The notes beneath the pieces are model-generated. The model saw only the letters and a list, made by a program, of their open reading frames with translations. It was not told the origin of the DNA and ran no database searches. The translations under genes were made by a program, and so were the position numbers. From NCBI GenBank assembly GCA_019115745.1, contig DXDA01000036.1, forward strand, positions 1 through 64,000: a stretch of 64,000 nucleotides of DNA. Reading direction: 5' to 3'. Of the stretch, positions 9,783 to 18,475 are shown piece after piece. Each line of letters begins with the position of its first letter. The first letter of the stretch is position 1. The stretch comes from Candidatus Alistipes intestinigallinarum. Its GTDB lineage: Bacteria; Bacteroidota; Bacteroidia; Bacteroidales; Rikenellaceae.

Positions 9783-9790
9783 CAAAGGTA
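9783..9790 (-). promoter_or_regulatory. -7 element of the lpxC/fabZ promoter
   Basis: TACCTTTG on the minus strand lies about 30 bp from the lpxC/fabZ start codon. No clear -33 TTG is visible. The element faces the -7 element of the rightward promoter with four bases between them. Confidence 0.55.
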
Positions 9791-9842
9791 TAAAAATTTC
9801 ATGAAAAAGCCTTATTTTTGTCCGAAATTCCGTGCTGTCCCC

Positions 9843-10646
9843 ATGAGTGAGAATCTTGAAGATAATATCCGGAAGACGCCCCGCAAACCGAAGTTGAAAC
9901 TCCCCTTCGACAACCGCCGCGAGGATGCCGGATCCTGGGCCTACGACCATCGTGTCGGGTTGTGCGTGACGCTGATCGCCTATCTGGTGCTGATGATCGT
10001 CTTCGTGTCGTCGAAGATCGTCGTCGGGCGCCGGGCCAGCCAGCAGGGGATGTTCATCGACCTGCAGACGCTTGCCGAACTGGAGAAGGAGCGCGACCGC
10101 CTCGAACGCGAGGTGCGCGAGCGCCAGGAGCAGGACCCGATCGACTGGCGGAGCATCCGCAACCAGGCCTCGAACGAGAATGCCCTCAACGAACGGCTGC
10201 GTGACGACCGCGGAACGAATACCGCGGAGCTGAACGAAGCGGCCGCGGCGGCCGAGGAGCGGATGCGGGCCAACCGCGAGGCCTATGAGGAGGGGTTGGC
10301 CGAGGAGCGTGCGATCCGCGAGCGCCGCGGCCGTGAGGAGGGAGCCGAGCGTCAGGACCGCAAGGTCAAGGGGCGGGTGACGGTGTCGTTCTCGCTGAAG
10401 GATCCCGTGCGGACGTCGCGCTGGCTCGAAGTCCCGGCCTACCGGTGCGAGGGGGGCGGTGAGGTGGTTGTCGCCATTACGGTCAACCGGGCCGGGGAGG
10501 TGACGGCAGCCCGTGTCGAGGAGGGCGGCGACGACTGTATGCGCGAGGCGGCGCTGCGGGCGGCGCGCATGTCGCTCTTCAACATCGACTCTGCGGCTCC
10601 CGCCAGGCAGTCGGGGACGATCACCTACATCTTCATCCCGCAGTAA
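9843..10646 (+). CDS. TonB-like single-span envelope protein
   Basis: A 267-residue protein. It has a basic N-terminus, one transmembrane helix (about residues 32-54, VGLCVTLIAYLVLMIVFV) and a long charged Glu/Arg-rich coiled-coil stretch (about 70-180). The C-terminal domain (about 185-267, GGGEVVVAITVNRAGEV to GTITYIFIPQ) matches the TonB/energy-transducer C-terminal fold. It probably spans the periplasm from the inner membrane. No ExbB/ExbD genes are adjacent. The frame opens at 9801, but the promoter position favours this ATG. Confidence 0.7.
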   Translation: MSENLEDNIRKTPRKPKLKLPFDNRREDAGSWAYDHRVGLCVTLIAYLVLMIVFVSSKIVVGRRASQQGMFIDLQTLAELEKERDRLEREVRERQEQDPIDWRSIRNQASNENALNERLRDDRGTNTAELNEAAAAAEERMRANREAYEEGLAEERAIRERRGREEGAERQDRKVKGRVTVSFSLKDPVRTSRWLEVPAYRCEGGGEVVVAITVNRAGEVTAARVEEGGDDCMREAALRAARMSLFNIDSAAPARQSGTITYIFIPQ

Positions 10647-10708
10647 GCAGCGGTGTGCGGCCCGGTATCCGACGCACCTGTGAACTGCCTGAAAAACGTT
10701 GATACGCC

Positions 10709-11278
10709 ATGAAAACGGAAAAGGAGAAAATGCTCGCCGGAGAGCTTTACGATTGCGGTGACGGAGAGTTGCTCGCCCGCTGGCATCTGGCGAAAAGACT
10801 CCAACAAGAGTATAACGCGGTTGATTCCGAGGATCGGGAGCGCCAATCTGCGATTTTGGACCGATTGCTCGGAGCCCGGGGACGGAATGTCTGGATCGCC
10901 GCCCCGTTTTTCGTCGATTACGGAGAGCACATCCGATTGGGCGACAACGTGGAGATTAACATGAACTGCGTCTTTTTGGACTGTAACGAGATCTCGATCG
11001 GGGACTTTTCGGGAATCGGCCCCGGGGTGCATATCTATACGGTTTTTCACCCGGTGAATCCGGAGGAGCGACTCTCTGGAGAGGGTGGCTTCTGGCGTTC
11101 CCGGACAGCCCCCGTCCATATCGGGAAAAATGTCTGGATCGGGGGCGGCAGTATCGTTTTGCCCGGGGTGACCATCGGTGACGGTACGACGATCGGGGCC
11201 GGAAGTGTCGTGACGGAATCCATCCCGGCGCGTTGCGTCGCCGTCGGAAATCCCTGTCGTGTCATCCGTTTCCTGTGA
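10709..11278 (+). CDS. maltose/galactoside-type sugar O-acetyltransferase
   Basis: A 189-residue cytoplasmic acetyl-CoA-dependent O-acetyltransferase of the Maa/LacA/NodL family, whose members are about 185-200 residues. The N-terminal helical Mac domain (MKTEKEKMLAGELYDC) is followed by hexapeptide-repeat helix turns. The active-site region HPVNPEERLSGEGG is next, then WIGGGSIVLPGVTIGDGTTIGAGSVV and the closing AVGNPCRVIR. The acceptor sugar cannot be told from sequence. It stands alone between the TonB-like gene and the antiporter. Confidence 0.92.
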   Translation: MKTEKEKMLAGELYDCGDGELLARWHLAKRLQQEYNAVDSEDRERQSAILDRLLGARGRNVWIAAPFFVDYGEHIRLGDNVEINMNCVFLDCNEISIGDFSGIGPGVHIYTVFHPVNPEERLSGEGGFWRSRTAPVHIGKNVWIGGGSIVLPGVTIGDGTTIGAGSVVTESIPARCVAVGNPCRVIRFL

Positions 11279-11349
11279 TTCGGACGGGCACGCGAATTGG
11301 AACGTAAAGCGATGTTGCCTTACTGGTTGTCGTGTTTAAAATTGAAAAG

Positions 11350-12852
11350 ATGATAAACATTACGGGTGAGAATGTCGTATTGGTCGGAGCGCTGCTGCTC
11401 TTCGTGGCGGTGATGGCCGGAAAGGTAGCCTATCGTTTCGGGGCGCCTGCGCTGTTGCTCTTCCTCGGGGTCGGCATGTTGTTCGGACTCGATTTCATCT
11501 CGTTCCGCTCGGTCGAGATGACGCAGTTCGTCGGCATGATCTCGCTCTGCATCATCCTCTTCACCGGAGGTATGGATACCTCCTTCCAGGAGATACGCCC
11601 CATCCTCGGACCCGGAATCATGCTGGCTACGGCCGGGGTGGTGATGACTGCCGTGATCCTGGCCGGCTTCGTCTGGCTCATAGCGCCCTGGATGGGGCTC
11701 GAAGTCTCATTCCCCCTGGCGCTGCTCCTCGCCGCGACGATGTCTTCGACCGACTCGGCCTCGGTCTTCTCGATCCTGCGAAGCAAAAAACAGGGCCTCA
11801 AACAGCACCTCCGACCCCTGCTGGAGCTGGAGAGCGGTTCGAACGACCCGATGGCCTACATGCTGACGGTGCTGCTGATCAGCGTGCTGACGAATGCTTC
11901 GGGCGGCAGTGTCGGTGTCGGAATGGGCCTGGTCTATCTGGTCGTGCAGCTCGTCGTCGGAGCCGTGGCCGGGTACCTGATCGGCCGTCTGGCCGTCTGG
12001 ACCATCAACAAGATCAACCTCGCCAACCATTCGCTCTACTCCGTGCTGCTGCTGGCCTTCATCTTCTTCGCCTTTGCATTCACGGATCTGATCAAGGGAA
12101 ACGGCTACCTGGCCGTCTACCTCGCGGGACTGGTCGTCGGAAACTACAAACTCAAACAGAAACGGCCCCTGACGGTCTTTTTCGACGGCTTCACGTGGCT
12201 CATGCAGATCGTCATGTTCCTCACGCTCGGACTCTTCGTCAACAGCGACGAACTCCTGCATCCCGAGGTGTTGATCCTCGGAGGCGCCATCGGGGCCTTC
12301 CTGATCCTCGTGGCGCGTCCTGCGGCGGTCTTCACCTGTCTGCTGCCGTTCCGCAACTTCTCGACCAAGGCCCGGATGTACGTCTCCTGGGTCGGGTTGC
12401 GCGGCGCCGTGCCGATCCTCTTCGCCACCTATCCCCTGATGGCCGAGGTCGAACATGCCGACCTGCTGTTCAACGTGGTTTTCCTCTCGACGATCATCTC
12501 GCTTGTCGTGCAGGGCACCACGGTCAGCGGCATGGCCAACCTCCTGGGACTGGCTTACGAGGAGCGCGAATCGGCATTCAGCGTCGAGATGCACCACGAC
12601 GAGATGAAATCCGCGCTGACCGAAGTGGAGGTCAACGAGGGGGTGCTGGAGGCAGGGAACACGCTCAAGGATATTGTTCTGCCCGAGAATACGCTGGTGA
12701 TGATGGTCTGCCGCGACGGCGAGTATTTCGTCCCGAAGGGCAATACCGAACTCCGGGTGGGCGACAAGCTGCTGGTGATCTCCGACCGCAGCGAGGAGCT
12801 CGCAAATACCTACAAGGATCTGGGAATCGACGACGTGATGAAGCTCGGGTAG
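11350..12852 (+). CDS. K+/H+ antiporter, NhaP2 (CvrA) type
   Basis: A 500-residue inner-membrane protein of the CPA1 family. It has about twelve membrane segments and the ion-site region LLLAATMSSTDSASVFSIL. Residues about 400-500 form a cytoplasmic TrkA-C domain (LPENTLVMMVCRDGEYFVPKG), as in NhaP2. It exports K+ or Na+ in exchange for protons in pH and volume control. A GTG at 11332 is in frame, but the ATG at 11350 immediately precedes the first hydrophobic segment and is preferred. A strong terminator follows. Confidence 0.92.
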   Translation: MINITGENVVLVGALLLFVAVMAGKVAYRFGAPALLLFLGVGMLFGLDFISFRSVEMTQFVGMISLCIILFTGGMDTSFQEIRPILGPGIMLATAGVVMTAVILAGFVWLIAPWMGLEVSFPLALLLAATMSSTDSASVFSILRSKKQGLKQHLRPLLELESGSNDPMAYMLTVLLISVLTNASGGSVGVGMGLVYLVVQLVVGAVAGYLIGRLAVWTINKINLANHSLYSVLLLAFIFFAFAFTDLIKGNGYLAVYLAGLVVGNYKLKQKRPLTVFFDGFTWLMQIVMFLTLGLFVNSDELLHPEVLILGGAIGAFLILVARPAAVFTCLLPFRNFSTKARMYVSWVGLRGAVPILFATYPLMAEVEHADLLFNVVFLSTIISLVVQGTTVSGMANLLGLAYEERESAFSVEMHHDEMKSALTEVEVNEGVLEAGNTLKDIVLPENTLVMMVCRDGEYFVPKGNTELRVGDKLLVISDRSEELANTYKDLGIDDVMKLG

Positions 12853-12887
12853 CGTTCCCGTCCACGGGGCGGAGCGTGTGCGGATTG

Positions 12888-12923
12888 AAAAAAACGGACC
12901 GTCGGTTGACGGCCCGTTTTTTT
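12888..12923 (+). terminator. terminator after the antiporter gene
   Basis: A stem of an A-run plus ACGG-ACCGTC pairs with GACGGCCCGT, followed by seven T. It could also serve the convergent thioesterase gene. Confidence 0.85.
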
Positions 12924-12998
12924 GTGCGGCGGGGATCACGCTGCGGCGGGGCTTTTTGCCGTGGAGGGGGCTCTGCGGCGGCGGGGTGCTTGGTGCGG

Positions 12999-13511
12999 TT
13001 ATTGTTCCGCGGCGGGCAACTCCGCAAACGGATTGCACTCTCCCTCCTCCACCGGACAGTCACAGAAGTGGAAATCCCGGGCAGCCTTCTCCTTCGGGAA
13101 GAGGAAGTAGACGCATACGGCCTCCGTGCAGAGGCGCTCCTCGCTGTCGGTGATGCGTACGGCGATTCGGATCAGGTTGCGACGCTGCTCCTCGACCCGG
13201 GCCCGCAGGACGATGTAGGCATCCGAGGTGTGGATCGGACGGTGGTAGCGGACCTCCATTTTCGAGGTTACGCCGCTGGTCTGGAACTTGCGGAAAACGA
13301 CCCAACTGCTGATTTCGTCGGCCAGTGTCGCCTGGATTCCGCCGTGGAGCGTGTCGACCCACCCCTGGAACTCGGGCCGCGGATGCCAGATGCTCACGAT
13401 CTCCTCGCCATCCTCGTAGAACTCCATCCGAAGCCCCTCCGGACTGTGCGGGGCGCAGCCGAAGCAGCGGTAGCCTTCCATCCCGCGCCAGGGATTGATG
13501 ATGCGTTTCAT
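12999..13511 (-). CDS. PaaI-type hotdog thioesterase
   Basis: A 170-residue cytoplasmic acyl-CoA thioesterase-like protein with a single hotdog domain. The central helix motif TLHGGIQATLADE (about 54-66) holds the residues used for catalysis in the PaaI/4HBT family. The N-terminal CFGCAPHSPEGLRM segment is common in the Bacteroidetes members. The last 25 residues (FCDCPVEEGECNPFA) are an extra Cys- and acid-rich tail of unknown use. It is a single gene with its own promoter element. The substrate is unknown. Confidence 0.85.
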   Translation of the reverse strand: MKRIINPWRGMEGYRCFGCAPHSPEGLRMEFYEDGEEIVSIWHPRPEFQGWVDTLHGGIQATLADEISSWVVFRKFQTSGVTSKMEVRYHRPIHTSDAYIVLRARVEEQRRNLIRIAVRITDSEERLCTEAVCVYFLFPKEKAARDFHFCDCPVEEGECNPFAELPAAEQ

Positions 13512-13536
13512 GTTGTCGCTGTTTTTATGGTTCGGG

Positions 13537-13544
13537 CAAAGATA
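13537..13544 (-). promoter_or_regulatory. -7 element upstream of the thioesterase gene
   Basis: TATCTTTG on the minus strand lies 26 bases before the start codon. A clear -33 element is not visible. Confidence 0.5.
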
Positions 13545-13672
13545 CGCATTTTTCCGCTCCGTGCGTTCCGGAAAAAGGGGCCCGGGTTGTTCGGTTGGTT
13601 CCCGAAAGCGCCGATTGCCGATCGAGAGCGCTTTTCTGAGACGATTTTGTGCGGATTTGGCCGCGAAAGACC

Positions 13673-13680
13673 TATCTTTG
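13673..13680 (+). promoter_or_regulatory. -7 element upstream of the GH43 gene
   Basis: TATCTTTG lies 70 bases before the GH43 ATG. The nearest upstream TTTTG (13645-13649) is 23 nt away, slightly longer than ideal spacing. Confidence 0.5.
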
Positions 13681-13749
13681 TTCTCCGAACGGCGGACCCG
13701 TTCCGGGGGCGGACCCTTCCCCGAACCGTAACGAATACCTCATTTTGAA

Positions 13750-14823
13750 ATGAAAAACCTGCTCTTTGTGTTGGCCGCGCTGCTCGGCGGCTGTTCCGGG
13801 AACCGGACCTTCGTGCCCTCCAATCCGCTGGATGTGGAGTTGGGCGACCCCTATGTGCTGCTCGCTTCCGACGGGCGTTATTACATGTATGGAACCGGCG
13901 GCGTGCGCGACGGTTTCGGATGCTACGTCTCCGACGACCTGACCCGGTGGGATTACGTGGGCGCCGTCTACCGCGGCAATACCCCCGAGTCGTGGGCCGT
14001 GGCGAACTTCTGGGCCCCGGAGGTCTACGAGCGCGACGGGCGTTACTACATGTTCTTCAGTGCCGACTGGCGCGAGAATCCGACCGGTGCGTTGGAGAAT
14101 TTCCGGATCGGCGTCGCCGCCTCCGATTCGCCGACGGGCCCCTTCGTCGAGATCTCCGATCGCCCGCTCTTCGATCCCGGATACCCGGTGATCGACGCCA
14201 ATGTCTTCTTCGATGACGACGGGCGTTGCTATCTCTACTATTCGCGTTGCTGCTACGAGCATCCCGTGGAGAGCGAGGTGGCCGACTGGGCCCGCGAGAA
14301 GGGGATGTTCGACCGCATCGAGGAGAGCTGGGTCTACGGCGTGGAGCTGGAGCCCGACTTCTCGGGTGTGAAGGGCGAACCCGTGCTGATGTTGCGCCCG
14401 CCCGTGCGCATGGACGACGCACAGGCCGAGTGGGAGAGCCGTTCGGTCACCTCCGGGGAGGTCAACCGCCGCTGGACCGAGGGGTCGTTCCTCTTGAAAG
14501 AGGAGGGCATCTATTACATGATGTACTCCGCCAACTTCTTCGGCGGGGCGAACTATGCCGTGGGTTATGCGACTTCGGATTCACCGCTCGGGCCCTTCCG
14601 CAAGGCCGACAACAACCCCGTGCTGCAGCGCAACACCGCTTCCGGCGGAACGGTGACCGGAACGGGCCACAACAGCGTGACCCGCTCGAAGGATGGCAAA
14701 CACCTCTATTGCGTCTATCACGGGCGGACCGAGGCTACGGGGGACGAACGCGTGGTGTTTATCGACGAGATGACGATCCGCGACGGCCGGCTGACCGTGC
14801 AGGGACCCACGACCCGGGAGTAA
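13750..14823 (+). CDS. glycoside hydrolase family 43 lipoprotein
   Basis: A 357-residue exported beta-propeller glycosidase. The N-terminal lipoprotein signal ends in LLGGC. The three catalytic acids of GH43 are visible: Asp in ELGDPYVL (base), Asp in PVIDANVFF (pKa modulator) and Glu in RRWTEGSFLL (acid). Members usually act on arabinosides or xylosides, though some act on beta-galactosides. It is a single gene with no SusCD partner beside it, so the substrate is open. The length is right for a catalytic domain without a carbohydrate-binding module. Confidence 0.9.
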   Translation: MKNLLFVLAALLGGCSGNRTFVPSNPLDVELGDPYVLLASDGRYYMYGTGGVRDGFGCYVSDDLTRWDYVGAVYRGNTPESWAVANFWAPEVYERDGRYYMFFSADWRENPTGALENFRIGVAASDSPTGPFVEISDRPLFDPGYPVIDANVFFDDDGRCYLYYSRCCYEHPVESEVADWAREKGMFDRIEESWVYGVELEPDFSGVKGEPVLMLRPPVRMDDAQAEWESRSVTSGEVNRRWTEGSFLLKEEGIYYMMYSANFFGGANYAVGYATSDSPLGPFRKADNNPVLQRNTASGGTVTGTGHNSVTRSKDGKHLYCVYHGRTEATGDERVVFIDEMTIRDGRLTVQGPTTRE

Positions 14824-14857
14824 TAGTCGGGTGATGGGGCGTGGCAGCCTCGGAAAG

Positions 14858-14898
14858 ATACAGGCAGGGCCGTCGATTTTCGACGGCCCTGCCTGTAT
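14858..14898. terminator. bidirectional hairpin between GH43 and MFS genes
   Basis: A perfect 19-bp stem with a 3-nt loop (left arm 14858-14876, right arm 14880-14898) lies between two convergent genes. It lacks a T run on both sides. Its position and strength still suggest a shared transcription end. Confidence 0.7.
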
Positions 14899-14995
14899 AA
14901 TTATGTCCGGCCATCCGCTCTTACCGGAGCCGATTTTCGAGGACCGGAATCCCGAAGCGCGCAGTCTTTACGGTGCGGTGTCCGGCCGTCCGCAC

Positions 14996-16198
14996 TCAAC
15001 GGAGCCTATTTTTCAGAAAACTCCGGCGGGCGTAGGCGAAGAAGAAGAGAACCCCCACAACGTTGACCGCAAAGGCCAGCCAGAAGGCTGCCGAGTAGCA
15101 GCCGAGGTGCTCGGCGACACTGCCGCCGCCGATGATGCCGATGCCGACCCCGAGGTCCCATGAGGTGAGGATCGTCGAGTTGGCCGTCCCGCGGCGTTCG
15201 TGCGGCGCCAGGTTGATGAACATCGTCTGCATGGCCGGGTACATGTGGCCGTTCCCGAGTCCGATCATCAGCGCCGCGGCGTAGTAGCCGTAGAGGTTCG
15301 GCACGGCCGTGAAGACCAGATAACCGCACATCGACATCAACATGCCGGCCGAGGCGTTGTGGACGATCTTCCCCTCGCGCAGCGACTTGCTGCCCATCAG
15401 CCGCGAAAGGATCAGTCCTGCGGCCAGCAGCATGAAGAAGGTCCCCGAGCCAGAGGTGATGTGTAGCACCTCCTGGCTGTAGATGGCGATGTAGGTCGAG
15501 ATCACCCCGAACGAAAAGGCGAAGGCCGCCACGCAGATCCCTTCGCTCCACCCTTTGAGCAGGATGAAGCGGTCGAGCGAGACCTTGCTTTCGCGGCGGA
15601 TCGGCTGCCGCTCGCGGCAGTGGATCGTCGAGTCGATGGCCAGTCCGATGAAGGCGATCACCAGCGAAAGGGTGAAGAGCAGGTTGAAGTTGTGGATCGT
15701 GTGGTAGATGTAAAGCCCGGCCGAGGGCCCGATCGCCATGGCGATGTTGTTGCTCAGGCCGTAGTAGCCGATGCCCTCCGAACGGCGCTCGGGATGGAGC
15801 ACATCCACGGCCATCGTGCTGCTTGCCACGGTCGTGGCGCCGTACGAGGCGCCGTGCAGCGTGCGGATCGCCGCAAAGAGAATCAACGATCCGGTGATGA
15901 AGTAGCCCGCGAAGAAGAGCGCAAAGCAGAAGTAGCAGATCAACAGCACCTTCTTGCGCGAAAAACTGTCCACGACGAAGCCGCTGAACGGACGTACGCA
16001 AAGCGCCGTCAGCGTGTAGCCGCTCAGCACGATGCCGATCATGGCCTTGCCCGCCGAGAAGGTGTCGCGCAGGTAGAGCGGCAGCAGCGGCGTCAGCAGG
16101 TAGAAGGCGAAGAAGAGCATGAAGTTGGCGATCCACACCTTCACATAGTTGCTGTTCCACAGAACGGGCTTGTCCGTCCGGGTCTCCTTTCCGATCAT
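14996..16198 (-). CDS. major facilitator superfamily transporter
   Basis: A 400-residue inner-membrane carrier with twelve predicted spans. The MFS loop 2-3 motif reads GFVVDSFSRKKVLL, and the second half carries a matching GSKSLREGKI loop. It belongs to the drug/sugar-efflux-like MFS group common in Bacteroidales, and its substrate is unknown. It is a single gene converging on GH43. The C-terminus (KNRLR, stop TGA) is followed in frame by a decayed copy of itself (see findings). Confidence 0.88.
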   Translation of the reverse strand: MIGKETRTDKPVLWNSNYVKVWIANFMLFFAFYLLTPLLPLYLRDTFSAGKAMIGIVLSGYTLTALCVRPFSGFVVDSFSRKKVLLICYFCFALFFAGYFITGSLILFAAIRTLHGASYGATTVASSTMAVDVLHPERRSEGIGYYGLSNNIAMAIGPSAGLYIYHTIHNFNLLFTLSLVIAFIGLAIDSTIHCRERQPIRRESKVSLDRFILLKGWSEGICVAAFAFSFGVISTYIAIYSQEVLHITSGSGTFFMLLAAGLILSRLMGSKSLREGKIVHNASAGMLMSMCGYLVFTAVPNLYGYYAAALMIGLGNGHMYPAMQTMFINLAPHERRGTANSTILTSWDLGVGIGIIGGGSVAEHLGCYSAAFWLAFAVNVVGVLFFFAYARRSFLKNRLR

Positions 16199-16334
16199 CT
16201 CTTTGTTGGTTTAGGTGTTTGGTTTGCGGCGTCGGCGCAGCGGGTCTCCGGATGAAGGGCAGACGGGCTTCCGCAGTCGGCGGCCGGGAGGTTCCTTCCG
16301 GGGCGAAGTGCCCGCAAGGAGGGATTTCCGGGTG

Positions 16335-16364
16335 CAAAAATAGCGATTCCGGCCTTTCGTTGAA
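16335..16364 (-). promoter_or_regulatory. promoter of the MFS gene
   Basis: On the minus strand, TTC (16364-16362) is followed after 19 nt by TATTTTTG (16342-16335). The start would be near 16328, giving a GC-rich leader of about 130 nt. Confidence 0.5.
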
Positions 16365-16404
16365 CCGCCCGAGGGTCGGAAATGCGATTTTATCTCCCTT
16401 TTGG

Positions 16405-17274
16405 CTATATGCCGCCGCCGTTTTCGAAGCCCGAAACCGTGGCCCGGCCCTGAACAACCCGCGAGTAGGGCGGCAGGTCGGTCGTCTGCCAGACGTTGCC
16501 CCCGATCACCGAATCGTGGCCGATGCGCACGCGCCCCAGGATCGACGAGTTGGAGTAGACCACCACGCGGTCTTCGAGAATCGGGTGGCGCGGCTCCCGG
16601 AGGATGTTCCCCGCAGCGTCGAACTTGAAGCTCTTGGCCCCGAGCGTCACGCCCTGGTAGAGCCGCACGTGGTCGCCGATGATGCACGTCTCGCCGATGA
16701 CGACGCCCGTGCCGTGGTCGATGCTGAAATACTCCCCGATCTCGGCCCCGGGGTGGATGTCGATTCCCGTGGCCGAGTGGGCCATTTCGGTGATCAGGCG
16801 CGGCAGGATCGGTACGCCGAGCCGATGCAGCGCATGGGCCAGCCGATAGTGGGTCATGGCCGTCAGCGCCGGGTAGCAGAGGATCACCTCCTCGAAACTC
16901 GCCGCCGCAGGGTCGCCGTCGAAGACCGCCTTCACGTCGGTGCCGAGCCTGCGGCGCAGCTCGGGCAGCTCCTCCAGCAGCAGCCGGGCGGTCTTGGTCC
17001 CGAAGCGTTCGGGATCGAGTACCCCGTCGCGGTGGAAGGTTTCGCAGGCCCGGGCGCTTTGGCAGGCCACGATTTCGGCGAATTTGCGCAGCAGGACCTC
17101 GACGGGCTGTGGAGTGAAATATCCCGGAAAGACCACCGAGCGGAAGTGTTCGATGGCCTGTTTGAGTTCCGAGGGGTCGATGCCTGCCCGGACGGCGGTC
17201 GGGATATGGGGATCGGGGGCGGTCAGCCGGTCGGCGAGCTGCCGCAGCCGGGCGGTTTGTGAACGTGGTTCCAT
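16405..17274 (-). CDS. cysE: serine O-acetyltransferase
   Basis: A 289-residue cytoplasmic enzyme that acetylates L-serine with acetyl-CoA, the first step of cysteine synthesis. The N-terminal helical domain (1 to about 140) is followed by a left-handed beta-helix with GIDIHPGAEIGEYFSIDHGT and VVIGETCIIGDHV. The His of FSIDHGTG is the catalytic base. It is long for CysE and closer to the EpsC-type serine acetyltransferases. The C-terminus (SGFENGGGI) lacks the usual Ile-ending peptide in its standard form, though Ile is last. It follows cysK by three bases in one operon. Expression is likely set by the leader-peptide attenuator upstream of cysK. Confidence 0.94.
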   Translation of the reverse strand: MEPRSQTARLRQLADRLTAPDPHIPTAVRAGIDPSELKQAIEHFRSVVFPGYFTPQPVEVLLRKFAEIVACQSARACETFHRDGVLDPERFGTKTARLLLEELPELRRRLGTDVKAVFDGDPAAASFEEVILCYPALTAMTHYRLAHALHRLGVPILPRLITEMAHSATGIDIHPGAEIGEYFSIDHGTGVVIGETCIIGDHVRLYQGVTLGAKSFKFDAAGNILREPRHPILEDRVVVYSNSSILGRVRIGHDSVIGGNVWQTTDLPPYSRVVQGRATVSGFENGGGI

Positions 17275-17277
17275 GGT

Positions 17278-18240
17278 TTATCGAAAGTGGATGTCGGTTT
17301 TGTATGCGTCGAAGTCGTAGAGTGCGGTGGAGAGGTAGCGCTCGCCGGTGTCGGGCAGCAGGACGACGATCGTTCTGTCGCGGTACTCCTCCCGGCGAGC
17401 CAGTTGCAGGGCGGCCCAGGTCGCGGCTCCCGAGGAGATGCCGACCAGCAGCCCTTCGCGGGTGGCCAGCAGACGCGCCGTGCCGATGGCCTCGTCGTCG
17501 CTCACGGGGAAGACCCGGTCGACGACCTGTGCGTCGTAGTTCCCGGGGATGAAGCCCGCACCGATCCCCTGAATCCTGTGTGCTCCCGCCGCACCGCCCG
17601 AGAGAACCGGTGACGAGGCGGGTTCCACGGCCACGATCTCCACCGCGGGGTTCAGCTCCTTGAGCCGCCGTCCCGTGCCGCTGATGGTCCCTCCGGTCCC
17701 GACCCCCGCCACGAAGAGGTCGACCCGTCCGTCGGTATCGAACCAGATCTCGTCGCCCGTCGTGCGGTAGTGCTGTTCGGGATTGGCCGGGTTTTCGAAC
17801 TGTTGCAGGATCACCGCGCCGGGGATCTCCTCGCGGAGCGCCAGCGCCCGGTCGATGGCCCCCTGCATTCCGGCCGGGCCCGGCGTGAGCTCCACCCGGG
17901 CGCCGTATGCCGCCACAAGCCGCCGCCGTTCGAGGCTCATCGTCTCGGGCATGGTGAGGATCAGCCGGTAGCCCTTCAGGGCGCAGACGAGAGCCAGACC
18001 GACACCGGTGTTGCCGCTCGTGGGTTCGATGATCGTGGCGCCGGGGTGCAGCCGTCCGTCGGCTTCGGCCCGTTCGATCATGGCCAGGGCCACGCGGTCC
18101 TTCACGCTCCCGGCGGGGTTGAACGATTCGACCTTCGCCACGACCCGGGCCACGGCTCCCGCCTCCCGGCTCAGGCGGGTCAACTCGACCAGCGGGGTGC
18201 GGCCGATGAGTTCGAGGGTTGATTTTGCGATTTTTTCCAT
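17278..18240 (-). CDS. cysK: cysteine synthase A (O-acetylserine sulfhydrylase)
   Basis: A 320-residue PLP enzyme that makes cysteine from O-acetylserine and sulfide. It has [15 protein letters not shown] at the N-terminus and the PLP lysine in [26 protein letters not shown] is the substrate-binding loop, and [13 protein letters not shown] binds the cofactor phosphate. The frame is open to 18294, but the ATG at 18240 begins at the conserved N-terminus and lies after the terminator hairpin, so it is the start. It is first in cysK-cysE. Confidence 0.96.
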   Translation of the reverse strand: MEKIAKSTLELIGRTPLVELTRLSREAGAVARVVAKVESFNPAGSVKDRVALAMIERAEADGRLHPGATIIEPTSGNTGVGLALVCALKGYRLILTMPETMSLERRRLVAAYGARVELTPGPAGMQGAIDRALALREEIPGAVILQQFENPANPEQHYRTTGDEIWFDTDGRVDLFVAGVGTGGTISGTGRRLKELNPAVEIVAVEPASSPVLSGGAAGAHRIQGIGAGFIPGNYDAQVVDRVFPVSDDEAIGTARLLATREGLLVGISSGAATWAALQLARREEYRDRTIVVLLPDTGERYLSTALYDFDAYKTDIHFR

Positions 18241-18260
18241 TTTGTTGAGGCTTGGATACG

Positions 18261-18292
18261 AAAAAGGGGCAACAGTGTGATCCTGCTGCCCC
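18261..18292 (-). terminator. attenuator terminator in the cysK leader
   Basis: On the leftward transcript, GGGGCAGCAG (18292-18283) pairs with CTGTTGCCCC (18275-18266), 10 bp with one G-U pair and a 7-nt loop. Five U (18265-18261) follow. It ends 20 bases before the cysK start, so it would stop transcription before the operon unless it is prevented from folding. Confidence 0.85.
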
Positions 18293-18327
18293 AATTTCTA
18301 TTGGTGAATAATACGAAAAATGCGATT

Positions 18328-18432
18328 TTACGCTTGCGGCGGTTCCGCGCTTCGCCCGGCAGCAGGCACGATGAGGCGACAGCGACAACATTTCGCTGCA
18401 CAACAACACATCGTATGGTTCATTCCTGCCAT
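18328..18432 (-). CDS. cysteine-rich leader peptide for cysK-cysE attenuation
   Basis: A 34-codon frame (31 codons if the ATG at 18423 is used) that reads MNHTMCCCAAKCCRCR at its centre. It has six Cys codons within ten positions, all TGT although the region is GC-rich. An A-rich sequence precedes the ATG at 18432, and a TATATTTG promoter element lies about 36 bases further upstream. After the Cys cluster the frame contains CCTGCTGCC (18366-18358), complementary over nine bases to the 5' arm of the terminator in front of cysK. Stalling at Cys codons would free that segment to form an antiterminator. The peptide has no expected function of its own. Confidence 0.8.
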   Translation of the reverse strand: MAGMNHTMCCCAAKCCRCRLIVPAAGRSAEPPQA

Positions 18433-18467
18433 TTCTTTTCGTTTCGGGCTCGAACCCGGGCTGGGGA

Positions 18468-18475
18468 CAAATATA
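18468..18475 (-). promoter_or_regulatory. -7 element of the cysK-cysE leader promoter
   Basis: TATATTTG on the minus strand predicts a start near 18461, about 30 bases before the leader peptide ATG. A consensus -33 TTG is not visible. Confidence 0.6.

Noticed and set aside
16211..18409. A 732-codon leftward frame covering cysE and cysK in another frame
   Set aside because: It overlaps two recognised enzymes completely and has a Gly/Arg-rich composition. Its opening residues are an alternative frame of the Cys leader.
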